Source of the DNA: an uncultured Microbulbifer sp.
Lineage (GTDB): Bacteria; Pseudomonadota; Gammaproteobacteria; Pseudomonadales; Cellvibrionaceae
Assembly: GCF_947504145.1 (NCBI RefSeq)
Contig: NZ_CANNGQ010000001.1
Coordinates: 1,176,737 to 1,240,736 of the forward strand
Length of the DNA: 64,000 bases
Direction of reading: 5' to 3'
This document shows, in pieces, positions 26,698-34,768 of this stretch (position 1 is the stretch's first letter; each line of letters begins with the position of its first letter). A program made the position numbers and the translations under genes. The notes beneath the pieces were generated by a model. It did not search any database. It was not told where the DNA came from and saw nothing but the letters and a program-made list of their open reading frames with translations.

Positions 26698-27462
26698 ATG
26701 TTTAAACACTACCTGAGCATCATCTGGGTTCGCGGGCTCGGCGCACTAAAAGCTGACTCTGAAGACACGTATCTTGGTACGTTCTGGTGGGTTTTAGAGC
26801 CTCTCCTGTTAACCGCAGTATTCTACTTAGCATTCTCCACAGGTTTGAGAGGCGGCGATAAAGGCACTAGTTTCGTACTATTCCTCATGTGTGGCCTATT
26901 TCCATTTAAATGGACCGCATCTACCATAAACAATAGCGCGAGCGCCATTTCAAATAACAAGGGAATTCTTAGCCAATTTTATTTACCTAAGTGGATCTTC
27001 CCCACCGCAACAAACCTAACTCTTACACTAAGATTCTTTATTGTACTTCCGTTACTCGCCTTTTCAGTTCTATTAATTGGAGCACCTGAAGATATCCATT
27101 GGCTCGACATCGCGCCGGTAGTTGCCACGCAATTAATATTAAATCTTGGATTAAGCTATGCAACAGCCGCAGTCATTCCAATCATTCCTGATTTCTCCAA
27201 CATTATTCCAATTTCGATTACTTGCCTTCTTTTCACCGGAGGAATTTTCTTTGACATTCAAGAAAGACCCGAAAACATACAACAAATACTATATTTAAAC
27301 CCACTAACCGGAATTATTGAATGCTACCGAACCAGTCTACTGTTAGGTAGAGAAACAAACTTATCAGCTCTTACGTACCCGTTCGCTTTTGGGTTATCGT
27401 TAGCAGCCTTCGGATTAATAACCCTTAAATATTTCGATCGTTTCTACCCCAGAGTAATGTAA
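26698..27462 (+). CDS. wzm: ABC transporter permease for polysaccharide export (Wzm-like)
   Basis: A 254-aa ABC-2 type permease with six predicted membrane helices. The N-terminal family sequence EDTYLGTFWWVLEPLLL, the KGILSQFYLPKWIFP coupling-helix region and the NPLTGIIECYRTSLL sequence before the final helix match Wzm/TagG-type exporters. These move a completed undecaprenyl-linked polysaccharide across the inner membrane. The stop overlaps the ATG of the ATPase gene by one base (TAATG), showing translational coupling. KpsM-type capsule permeases are similar in size, so a capsule is an alternative to an O antigen. Confidence 0.92.
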   Translation: MFKHYLSIIWVRGLGALKADSEDTYLGTFWWVLEPLLLTAVFYLAFSTGLRGGDKGTSFVLFLMCGLFPFKWTASTINNSASAISNNKGILSQFYLPKWIFPTATNLTLTLRFFIVLPLLAFSVLLIGAPEDIHWLDIAPVVATQLILNLGLSYATAAVIPIIPDFSNIIPISITCLLFTGGIFFDIQERPENIQQILYLNPLTGIIECYRTSLLLGRETNLSALTYPFAFGLSLAAFGLITLKYFDRFYPRVM

Positions 27463-28148
27463 TGAAAGAGTTATTACTAAACTTTCAAAACGTTGGTGTT
27501 GCATACCGAAAACGCCTAAGCATTTTTTCATCAAAGCAATGGGTATTGAGAGGTTTAAACTTTAAACTTTACCGAGGCGAAACCCTTGGGGTAATCGGTC
27601 GAAACGGCGCAGGGAAAAGCACTCTATTAAAGCTATTCGCAAACATAATTGAGCCCGATGAAGGCGAAATATACAGATCGCCCAACACCTCCTCACAACT
27701 ACTAGCACTCAACCTTGGATTTAACCGTAAGCTGACCGGCAAAGAGAATGCAATAATGGCGCTCGTTACTAATGGTTCATCAATCCGAGAAGCTAAAGCA
27801 AGAATTCAGGAAATAATGCAATTTGCCGAACTGGAACACATAGCAAGCCACCCGCTTAAAACGTATTCCGCTGGGCAACGCGCTAGGCTTGGCTTTTCAA
27901 TTGCGATTCAAGCAAAACCGGACATTCTGTTACTCGATGAAATTTTAGGTGTGGGAGACAAAAATTTTAAGGAAAAATCAAAGAAATTAATAAAGCAAAA
28001 ACTCAATTCCGAACAAACGGTCATACTCGTATCTCACTCGCCAAAAACAATAAACAATCTTTGCAGCAAAGCGATATGGATTGAAAATGGCAATATACGA
28101 GCAGCCGGGTGCGCAAAAGAAGTAACAACAGAATACCTCAAAGATTAA
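27462..28148 (+). CDS. wzt: ABC transporter ATPase for polysaccharide export (Wzt-like, no C-terminal domain)
   Basis: A 228-aa ATPase with Walker A GRNGAGKSTLLK, the signature TYSAGQRARLGFS, Walker B ILLLDEILGVGD and the switch His in LVSHSPKTI. The sequence YRGETLGVIGRNGAGKSTLL and LTGKENAIM are typical of Wzt and TagH. Longer Wzt proteins carry a C-terminal domain that recognises a chain-terminating cap; this one stops right after the ATPase, so a cap is probably not required, as with KpsT or with exporters of uncapped chains. The gene is followed after 77 bp by an IS element, which may have separated it from genes that once followed. Confidence 0.92.
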   Translation: MKELLLNFQNVGVAYRKRLSIFSSKQWVLRGLNFKLYRGETLGVIGRNGAGKSTLLKLFANIIEPDEGEIYRSPNTSSQLLALNLGFNRKLTGKENAIMALVTNGSSIREAKARIQEIMQFAELEHIASHPLKTYSAGQRARLGFSIAIQAKPDILLLDEILGVGDKNFKEKSKKLIKQKLNSEQTVILVSHSPKTINNLCSKAIWIENGNIRAAGCAKEVTTEYLKD

Positions 28149-28216
28149 AAGTTCAAGACTTGCAGGAAAATCACTCAGAAGCAAGCCATTCAACACACCT
28201 ATCGTTAATTTTATTA

Positions 28217-28225
28217 CCCCTAATA
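28217..28225. repeat. Left copy of 9-bp target site duplication of the IS element
   Basis: CCCCTAATA directly precedes the IS left end and is repeated exactly at 29495-29503 after the right end. Target duplications of 8-9 bp are usual for IS256-family transposition. Confidence 0.85.
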
Positions 28226-29494
28226 GGTAGTGTTCAGAATTCCGTGTCATTTCTTTACCATTGATCGAAAAGAGATGGCCTATGACCAAACCCACTTTCG
28301 ACATGGATGCCACTATCAAGGCGCTGCGTGAAGGCAAAGACCTAAGCGGTAAAGACGGCATCCTCACTCCCCTGATCAAACAGCTCACCGAGGCCGCCAT
28401 GCAGGCGGAACTGGATGAGCACCTCGCCAGCGAGGATCAGCCCAACCGCAAGCACGGCCGTACCTCCAAGGCCATGAAGAGCCCGGCTGGGAACTTCGAG
28501 CTGGGATACGCGCCGCGCGATCGAGCTGGCACCTTTGAACCGCAAATCGTCAAAAAACATCAGACGCATCTTACCGGTGAACTGGAGCGCAAGGATATTG
28601 CCCTATTTGCGCTGGGTAACAGTTACCAGGACATCCGTACCCACATCGCTGACATGTATGACATGGAGCTTTCCAATGGGACCATTAGCGCGGCAACAGA
28701 CACGGAGCTGCAGGCGTGGCGTGGGCGGGAGTTGGTCTACGCCATCGTTTGGCTCAATACCATCCACTACAAAATCAGAGAAAATGGCCGCGATGTCAGC
28801 AAGGCCATCTACACCATTCTTGCCCTGAATATTGAGGGGAAGAAGGAACTACTGGGCCTGTATCTATCCGATCAAGAGGGCGCTCACCACTGGCTGAGCG
28901 TGCTCACCGATCTCTACAATCGAGGAGTTCGGATATCCTGATCGCCTGCGTAGAGGGCCTGAAAGGCTTCCCCGAAGCCATCGAAAGCATCTTCCCAAAA
29001 ACCGAAATCCAGCACTGCATCATTCACCAAATCCGCAACTCGCTGAAGTACGTTGCCTCCAAGAACCAGAAGGTCTTCATGGCTGATACAGCCGCGACCC
29101 TGAATGCCGCAGAGAGTGCCCTGGATGAGCTGGAGGTCAAGTGGGGCGACAAATATCCGATGGCTCTCAAGTCTTGGCGCAGCAAATGGGCGACCCTGTC
29201 AGTCTACTTTAAATACCCGGATTATGTGCGGACCGCGATATACACCACCAACGCCGTAGAGGCGGTTCACCGGCAGTTCCGCAAGTTGACCAAAACCAAG
29301 GGCGTCTTCACCAGCGAGAGCGGCTTACTCAAGCTTCTGTACGCGGGCATACTCAAAGCCTCTGAGCGCGCTGGACGCACCCAATTCAGACCTGGAACCT
29401 GACGCTGTCACAGTTGACGATTCACTTCCCGGAGCGCTTGGAAAACACAGCAGCCTATGAGGCTATATGGCTGACACAGAGTTTTGAACACCCT
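28226..29494 (+). mobile_element. IS256-family insertion sequence, decayed transposase
   Basis: A 1269-bp element. The ends form imperfect inverted repeats: left AGTGTTCAGAATTCCGTGTCA and, read on the opposite strand, right GGTGTTCAAAACTCTGTGTCA, 17 of 21 bases identical. The element is bounded by a perfect 9-bp direct repeat, CCCCTAATA. It holds one IS256-type transposase gene on the plus strand that is broken by two frameshifts. The intact target duplication shows that the whole element jumped as a unit and has not recombined since. It lies between the Wzt-like gene and the GT-C-like gene in the polysaccharide island. Confidence 0.92.
28282..29460 (+). pseudogene. IS256-family transposase, two frameshifts and altered catalytic residues
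   Basis: The first piece (28282-28941, MTKPTFDMDATIKALREGKD) covers the DNA-binding part and the start of the catalytic domain. A one-base loss near 28931 ends it; the frame resumes at 28932 (DILIACVEGLKGFPEAIES) and runs to 29402, and a second shift near 29371 moves the conserved end (WTHPIQTWNLTLSQL) to the third frame. In active IS256 transposases the DDE residues lie in LDA(I/L)HYK, ACVDGL and NA(I/V)E..HRQ.RK. Here these read LNTIHYK, ACVEGL and NAVEAVHRQFRK: the first Asp is Asn, the second is Glu, and only the last Glu is kept. The frameshifts could be sequence errors, but the two substitutions could not arise that way, so the enzyme is probably dead. Confidence 0.88.
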
Positions 29495-29503
29495 CCCCTA
29501 ATA
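29495..29503. repeat. Right copy of 9-bp target site duplication of the IS element
   Basis: CCCCTAATA, identical to 28217-28225, directly follows the IS right end. Confidence 0.85.
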
Positions 29504-29563
29504 TGCCGAGAAACTCTTATCCCACATGGAAGAACGCCTACGCAACTATAATCCTGCAATAAA

Positions 29564-31030
29564 TTAATCAATGAAAATTACAAAGTTCTGTAAATCTATT
29601 TTTTTTACACATATGCGTGAGTTCAATTTTGAACAATTTGCACTTGGCGGCTTACGCAGTTCCTCACAAATTCCTTTATACTTTTTCCTTTTTTCATTAA
29701 CACACCAAATTGGCTCAGGTAAACCCAACTCCCAGAATGCACCTTTGGATCTTTCCGCTGTTTGGTATCGCCCATATAACTTCGGATAATACCTGGTAGA
29801 ATACTCCCAAGTAATAGGCCACTCAGCCTTAGAGGAAACAATATAAACATTAGGTTTATCAGCCCCCCGCCAATTAAATTCTGAAATTGTGGCAACTATC
29901 TCACCTGTCCCTACAGAAAAACGCTTAAAATTGGCATACGAAAGACCAAAAGCTGGAATTAACAGGGAGAACATACACAAGTACAGGAACCTGCGATCAC
30001 TTACGACTAACTGTGAAACCAAGAGTGCAATAAAAATAGCGCATCCAGCGCCAAAACCTGAACGAAAAGATATTAATGAACCTAGGGGCGCAGTTATTAA
30101 ATAAACACCTAGAGCCAATGGGAGAGAGTAAAAAGCCATTACGGCCAGTAGTTTTGCAACCCCCGATCTATCCCCCCGCTTCCATGCAATAAGAGCTACG
30201 CCTCCGAATACCAAAACGGAAAATGTCAAGATGCCGAAAAGTGAATACGCCCCAAGAAAATGATGCCAAAACACTTCCAAATTATGGATCAGGTTACCAA
30301 TCAGATCAGAGACAGTAGCTACCGGCCTTAAGTTCCTATGCGGTAAAAGGCCAGTAATTTCGCCAAAATAAATAAGCTGAGCCAGCTTAGCTACCAATAC
30401 CCCAGCAACAAGGGAACCCACCCACAAAGATAAATCATACATCCCCCGCTTCAATAACCACCCAAGGGAAGCAACTTCCAATTCTTTTTTGGTGGGGAGC
30501 AGAAATATCAACGTAAGAAATGCGAACGATTGCAGAATAGCATAAAGACATACTGTACCAACAGGTATCAGAACGAATTTTGAAACACTCCCCCGCAACT
30601 GATCCATCAAAAGCAGTATAATTAAGGCAGCCAAACTGTGAAGCGGCCAAAAGCTTTGACCAATCAAACTCGGATTGATCACGAAGACGAGAGCCACAGT
30701 CGATGCGAGCATCCAGCACGCATTAGCGCCAAGATAGTTTTTTGCAACGCGATAACCGAGAACCCACCAACCCAGTATAAAACAAATCCACCCTACAGCT
30801 AGGGGAAGCTCCCGTAAGTAATGATGGAAAAAGGGTGCCAACCAACGCTGACTCCCCCGAAATTCACTCAGCTCATCTACCGAGTAGCCCCACGCATCAG
30901 GCCGCCAAAATCCCATACCTAGAGCTTGAATGAAATAGGCACAGACAGCAAAAAAGCCTAATATGAGGGCTGCCGCACTTAACTTATCTTGCTTCACTCG
31001 AGCTAAAACATTCACAAAATTAGCATGCAT
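29564..31030 (-). CDS. Large multi-membrane protein, possible GT-C glycosyltransferase (GtrII-like)
   Basis: A 488-aa protein with about ten hydrophobic helices. After the first helix comes a polar loop with PDAWGYSVDELSEFRGSQRW and RWLAPFFHHYLREL, which resembles the acidic first periplasmic loop of GT-C and GtrII proteins, where an Asp or Glu serves in catalysis. The C-terminal 110 residues are soluble and carry several Cys residues (WCVNEKRKKYKGICEELRK; NCSKLNSRICVKK) that could be disulfide-bonded in the periplasm. GT-C enzymes use polyprenyl-phosphate sugars, so this is my best candidate in the window for the enzyme that uses the lipid-linked arabinose. The family is not firmly recognised; it could also be a modifying enzyme or polymerase. 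The start is ATG 31030. Confidence 0.55.
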   Translation of the reverse strand: MHANFVNVLARVKQDKLSAAALILGFFAVCAYFIQALGMGFWRPDAWGYSVDELSEFRGSQRWLAPFFHHYLRELPLAVGWICFILGWWVLGYRVAKNYLGANACWMLASTVALVFVINPSLIGQSFWPLHSLAALIILLLMDQLRGSVSKFVLIPVGTVCLYAILQSFAFLTLIFLLPTKKELEVASLGWLLKRGMYDLSLWVGSLVAGVLVAKLAQLIYFGEITGLLPHRNLRPVATVSDLIGNLIHNLEVFWHHFLGAYSLFGILTFSVLVFGGVALIAWKRGDRSGVAKLLAVMAFYSLPLALGVYLITAPLGSLISFRSGFGAGCAIFIALLVSQLVVSDRRFLYLCMFSLLIPAFGLSYANFKRFSVGTGEIVATISEFNWRGADKPNVYIVSSKAEWPITWEYSTRYYPKLYGRYQTAERSKGAFWELGLPEPIWCVNEKRKKYKGICEELRKPPSANCSKLNSRICVKKIDLQNFVIFID

Positions 31031-31243
31031 AAAATTCGAAATCCAAAAAGCACCTCCAAATATCCGATCAGTCGCCTAGCAGATTCTCACAACTATATGA
31101 CAGCGATCTCGCACTAGCTCTATTCAGAAATGGAGTAAAATTATAAAAATCGTCATGTAACTCATGAAACAGCTCATTTGAACCAAAAAAATTATAATAC
31201 CAATACATCTCAGCTTACGCCCAGCTCAAACCTTGGCATTAGG

Positions 31244-31981
31244 TCACTTAAGCCAGTGAGACAAATCTCTATCAATTAAAGATGACAACTCCTGCACATC
31301 TGAAAAATAGTACTCATTCAATTTTTTCCGGGCTTCAGCTGTTAATCTCGGAATTTCACCCCACCCCTCACCTTTCCGCTTACTGACAATTTTTTTCTTC
31401 TTTGCATTAACAAAAAAATTAAGACGCTCCCCCTCCAAATCATTATGCAAATCGAGATAGCTCATAACATTTTTTATTAATAATTTTTTACTCCCCAAAT
31501 CATCATAGAGGAAATATCTAATATTTGGGAAATACCCGGCCCAAAATTTTACGATTTCTGCGTAACGCCCCAAAGCAAGCATATGATGGGCATCCGTCAC
31601 TTCATTTATCGAAGTCTTATACTCAAACCGTCCTGCCATCATGTGATGGATATATGCTGACTCATACCTATCCGTAGGATCCCTAAACAATACAATAATC
31701 TTAGGCTCTCCCAAAAGGGACTTTATATTTTTCGGTATATTCACACCTTTTCTAGGCAGCCTGAAATAATGAGGAGTACTCTCCATATAGTATTTAAACG
31801 ACTTTTCACTTTGAAAGTTTTTCTCGTACTCAGTTACATGGTCAGAGTAATTTGGCCGGTTGAAAAAATTCAACTCTTTCACATCCGAACCATAAACATA
31901 TTGGGATTTAGACAGGCAGTGATGCAGCCACGTCGTCCCAGATTTTTGGCACCCTGCTATTAAGAGATTTGGTAATGTCAT
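31244..31981 (-). CDS. Sulfotransferase family protein
   Basis: A 245-aa cytosolic-type sulfotransferase. The 5'-phosphosulfate loop is IAGCQKSGTTWLHHCL (about 8-23), and the 3'-phosphate motif is VLFRDPTDRYESAYIHHM (about 96-113). The remaining sequence (KELNFFNR, ESTPHYF) fits the Sulfotransfer family that modifies sugars and lipids. It transfers sulfate from PAPS to a hydroxyl group. Placed among glycosyltransferase genes, it likely sulfates the surface glycan or its lipid-linked precursor. PAPS would come from the APS kinase gene at 42635-43258, about 11 kb away. The gene lies about 213 bp from the GT-C-like gene and 70 bp after the GT4 gene in front of it. Confidence 0.88.
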   Translation of the reverse strand: MTLPNLLIAGCQKSGTTWLHHCLSKSQYVYGSDVKELNFFNRPNYSDHVTEYEKNFQSEKSFKYYMESTPHYFRLPRKGVNIPKNIKSLLGEPKIIVLFRDPTDRYESAYIHHMMAGRFEYKTSINEVTDAHHMLALGRYAEIVKFWAGYFPNIRYFLYDDLGSKKLLIKNVMSYLDLHNDLEGERLNFFVNAKKKKIVSKRKGEGWGEIPRLTAEARKKLNEYYFSDVQELSSLIDRDLSHWLK

Positions 31982-32050
31982 ATTGCCCCTCTAAAATACA
32001 TTATCCCAAGTCAGCAACCCAACCAGGAGACAGATTAATCACAATAACTT

Positions 32051-33259
32051 TTACGCAACAATAGTCTGACTTTCGGAATCAACCTGATCCAACTCAATTA
32101 CGTCGCAAATTCCTTTCGCAATTTTTTTATAAGTCAGCTTTTCTGTTAACAAAAGTTGCGCATTATTTACAGCCCTATCAACCCTATCGTGGTCGGCCAA
32201 AAATGAAGAAATCACCTCCGCACTATTTTTCTTATTCTTAATATCTAGATATATACCGTTATTACAAAGCACGAAGTCCTTCATGCCCCCCTCGTGGGAT
32301 ACAGCAATTGGCACACCTCGAAGAGTAGCTTCCAACATCACTATTCCGAAACCTTCTACCTGCCCACCCTCAAGTCGCCGCGAAGGAAGACACAATAAAT
32401 CCATCTGATCAATCGCATCCCACTTATCCTCTTCAGCCACTTTCCCCAACCATTTTACCTGCTTTTCCACACCCAAGGTTAGCGCCCTCTCTTCTAGGCT
32501 CTCCCTTTCTGGCCCAGTACCAACAACAATTAAAGAAAAATCAGGCAGGAAACGTAGAAGATCGAGCAAAAATCTTACATTCTTTGACTCGACCAAGCGG
32601 CCAATAAATCCAAGTGTTTTACCACTTAGACTCCCACGACCTGTCTGACTTAGACATCGCCTGCTCAGCAATTTTTCTGATACAGTATCCACATCTAAAC
32701 CACAGCCAGTAATGTATAAATTCGAAGTTCTAACCTTTCTTACTAGTTCAGCAGTCTCACTACTATTTGTAAAAATAAAATCTACTTTTTTAACCAAACC
32801 TAGGGTCAACTGCTTTAAAGATTTTACATTAGTTAAAAAACCCAGTACCTTTTGGGTAATTTTATCGCGGTGAATTAATTGGCTATTCAATTCAAAGCCA
32901 TGAAAATAACAAGAAATTTTTGTTGACGATTTTCTTGCATACTCCAGCGCAGCTGAGCCATAGTAAAACGGGTGTAATAATAAAATATGATCAAACCTAC
33001 CCAATGAGCTTAAATATTTAAAAATTCGCTTCCTCTCTTTCAACCCACTAAAATTTGCGCGACAATTGGGTTTAGACTCAAAATCCACTGCCAGACTGTA
33101 AGATGCTTTGTAATCAGCAGGAACAAGAGCGTCCCTCGGCGCGACCACAGTAACATCCCAACCAATTTGACAGAAACCATTTGCAAGGTGATGAGTCATT
33201 AAAGAAATTCCGCCGATTTTCGGGAAATAATCTACACTTAGAATTAGCAACTTATTCAT
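32051..33259 (-). CDS. GT4-family glycosyltransferase
   Basis: A 402-aa glycosyltransferase with the N-terminal VDYFPKIGGISLMTHHLANG loop, a HPFYYGSAALEYAR acceptor region, GKTLGFIGRLVESKNVRFLLDL for donor binding and the E-x7-E motif in LPSRRLEGGQVEGFGIVMLEATLRG. This arrangement is typical of GT4 enzymes such as phosphatidylinositol mannosyltransferase-like and capsule proteins. It starts 8 bp inside the end of the upstream GT4 gene, so both are in one operon with the sulfotransferase and the GT-C-like gene downstream. AT-rich like its neighbours. The acceptor and donor sugars cannot be predicted. Confidence 0.9.
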   Translation of the reverse strand: MNKLLILSVDYFPKIGGISLMTHHLANGFCQIGWDVTVVAPRDALVPADYKASYSLAVDFESKPNCRANFSGLKERKRIFKYLSSLGRFDHILLLHPFYYGSAALEYARKSSTKISCYFHGFELNSQLIHRDKITQKVLGFLTNVKSLKQLTLGLVKKVDFIFTNSSETAELVRKVRTSNLYITGCGLDVDTVSEKLLSRRCLSQTGRGSLSGKTLGFIGRLVESKNVRFLLDLLRFLPDFSLIVVGTGPERESLEERALTLGVEKQVKWLGKVAEEDKWDAIDQMDLLCLPSRRLEGGQVEGFGIVMLEATLRGVPIAVSHEGGMKDFVLCNNGIYLDIKNKKNSAEVISSFLADHDRVDRAVNNAQLLLTEKLTYKKIAKGICDVIELDQVDSESQTIVA

Positions 33260-34646
33260 TAAACGCCAAAGCCTCCCACTCTCTGCTTAGTTTTTCTGCA
33301 GAATTTTGTTGCGCAAATAATGATTGGATATGAGTTCGCGCGCGGCGCCCCATTTCTTCCGCCGCAGACTTGTTATTTACCAGGTCCGCAATTGCACGAG
33401 AAAAGCTTTCTCGGTCACCCGGTGGAACTAAAATACCAGTGCCCTCATTTATAACATTCTCCTTAAGTCCACCGACAGCGTAAGCCACGACAGGCTTGGC
33501 TGACATTGCAGCTTCGAAGGGGACGCGCCCAAACGGTTCAGGCCAAACGGTTGGGCAAGCGACAACCGTGCACCGCGCATATGCTCGATAAAGCTCTTCA
33601 CGCCCCATGAACCCGGTAACCCAAAAATAATCTCTCATCCCCTCAGATTCTGCATCTGAAAGAATCTTGCTTGCCAACTGTCCTCGCCCTGCGATAACAA
33701 TTCTAAATTCACCAACCAAGTCACGCAGATATTTAGCGATGTCAACAAGTTGGTTCTGCCCTTTATTCAGGCCTATCATACCGACCACAAGTATCTCTGG
33801 TATTGACGATGCTTTAATTCCCTTTTGGGCAGCATCAATTTCTGCTGATGACTCAATCAAGTTTGGTATCTTTATTATCTCCCTTCCCGGCAAGACTTGC
33901 TGAACTTGATCACACAGAAATTGACTGGTCGTTGCGATAACTGAAGACTTTTCAAGTGCTTGTTGTCGTATCCGTAAGGATTCCGACATGAGAAGCTTCA
34001 CTCTTTTCTCAATACCAGATGGAAACCGCCTATCCACACAACTTTTATCGCATACAACACAAACATTACCTCGCACATTTGTAGCTTGATTTTTATGGGC
34101 ACAAAAGAATCGATTATCCCTTACATATGCCACTACTGGTATCGACAAACCACAATTATTCGCTAATACAATACTTCGGTAATTATCCGCATGTATGACA
34201 TCAGGATTAACTTCAAGAATAACTTGCTTTAATATATTTGCCGCTCGCGAATTAACCAGGTAATCAGCATCCATCAAGGGCAAAGCTCCAGCTTGCCCCC
34301 GCCATAGTTTACGAACTATAGCAGCGAGACCTAACCGATAAATAGTTCTTACATTTCCTTTTGAAAAATTCCGAGCAAGATACTTGAACAGCCGGTATCC
34401 CAACCTGATCTTTCCAGCCGAGACTGTGCTTACCGGCCAAGAATCTTCAAATGGGACTCGATACACTATGCGATCACGATAAACTTCTTTTTTGAGCTGA
34501 TATCTTCCGGGAGACAAAGCTGCAATTACAACTCTCATATTGTGATATTTCATTTCTGAGAGCATATTATTAAGACTTATTTCCGCCCCACCGGATACTT
34601 CCGGCGGAAATTTATCAGTGACAACTAAAACAGTTTTATAGAACAT
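33252..34646 (-). CDS. GT4-family glycosyltransferase with Cys cluster
   Basis: A 464-aa glycosyltransferase. N-terminal KFPPEVSGGAEISLNNML, donor-binding PEILVVGMIGLNKGQNQLVD, and the E-x7-E motif in ACPTVWPEPFGRVPFEAAMSAK. Between the two halves is a stretch with FFCAHKNQATN and VCVVCDKSCVDRRF containing four Cys residues, as found in some GT4 enzymes; this may bind a metal ion and shape the acceptor site. The protein is somewhat longer than the other GT4 enzymes in the island. It is the first gene of a four-gene minus-strand operon (GT4, GT4, sulfotransferase, GT-C-like). About 120 bp of AT-rich DNA separates it from manC. Confidence 0.9.
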   Translation of the reverse strand: MFYKTVLVVTDKFPPEVSGGAEISLNNMLSEMKYHNMRVVIAALSPGRYQLKKEVYRDRIVYRVPFEDSWPVSTVSAGKIRLGYRLFKYLARNFSKGNVRTIYRLGLAAIVRKLWRGQAGALPLMDADYLVNSRAANILKQVILEVNPDVIHADNYRSIVLANNCGLSIPVVAYVRDNRFFCAHKNQATNVRGNVCVVCDKSCVDRRFPSGIEKRVKLLMSESLRIRQQALEKSSVIATTSQFLCDQVQQVLPGREIIKIPNLIESSAEIDAAQKGIKASSIPEILVVGMIGLNKGQNQLVDIAKYLRDLVGEFRIVIAGRGQLASKILSDAESEGMRDYFWVTGFMGREELYRAYARCTVVACPTVWPEPFGRVPFEAAMSAKPVVAYAVGGLKENVINEGTGILVPPGDRESFSRAIADLVNNKSAAEEMGRRARTHIQSLFAQQNSAEKLSREWEALAFNE

Positions 34647-34768
34647 TCTTTCCCCAAAACCAGATAAATCAACTCATTTCTCACGAAGACTAAGCTTCTT
34701 AATTAATCACGACATCCACAGAGCTGTAATAGGCAATTAGAAATTGTTGATCGCAGTAGGTAAATTAT

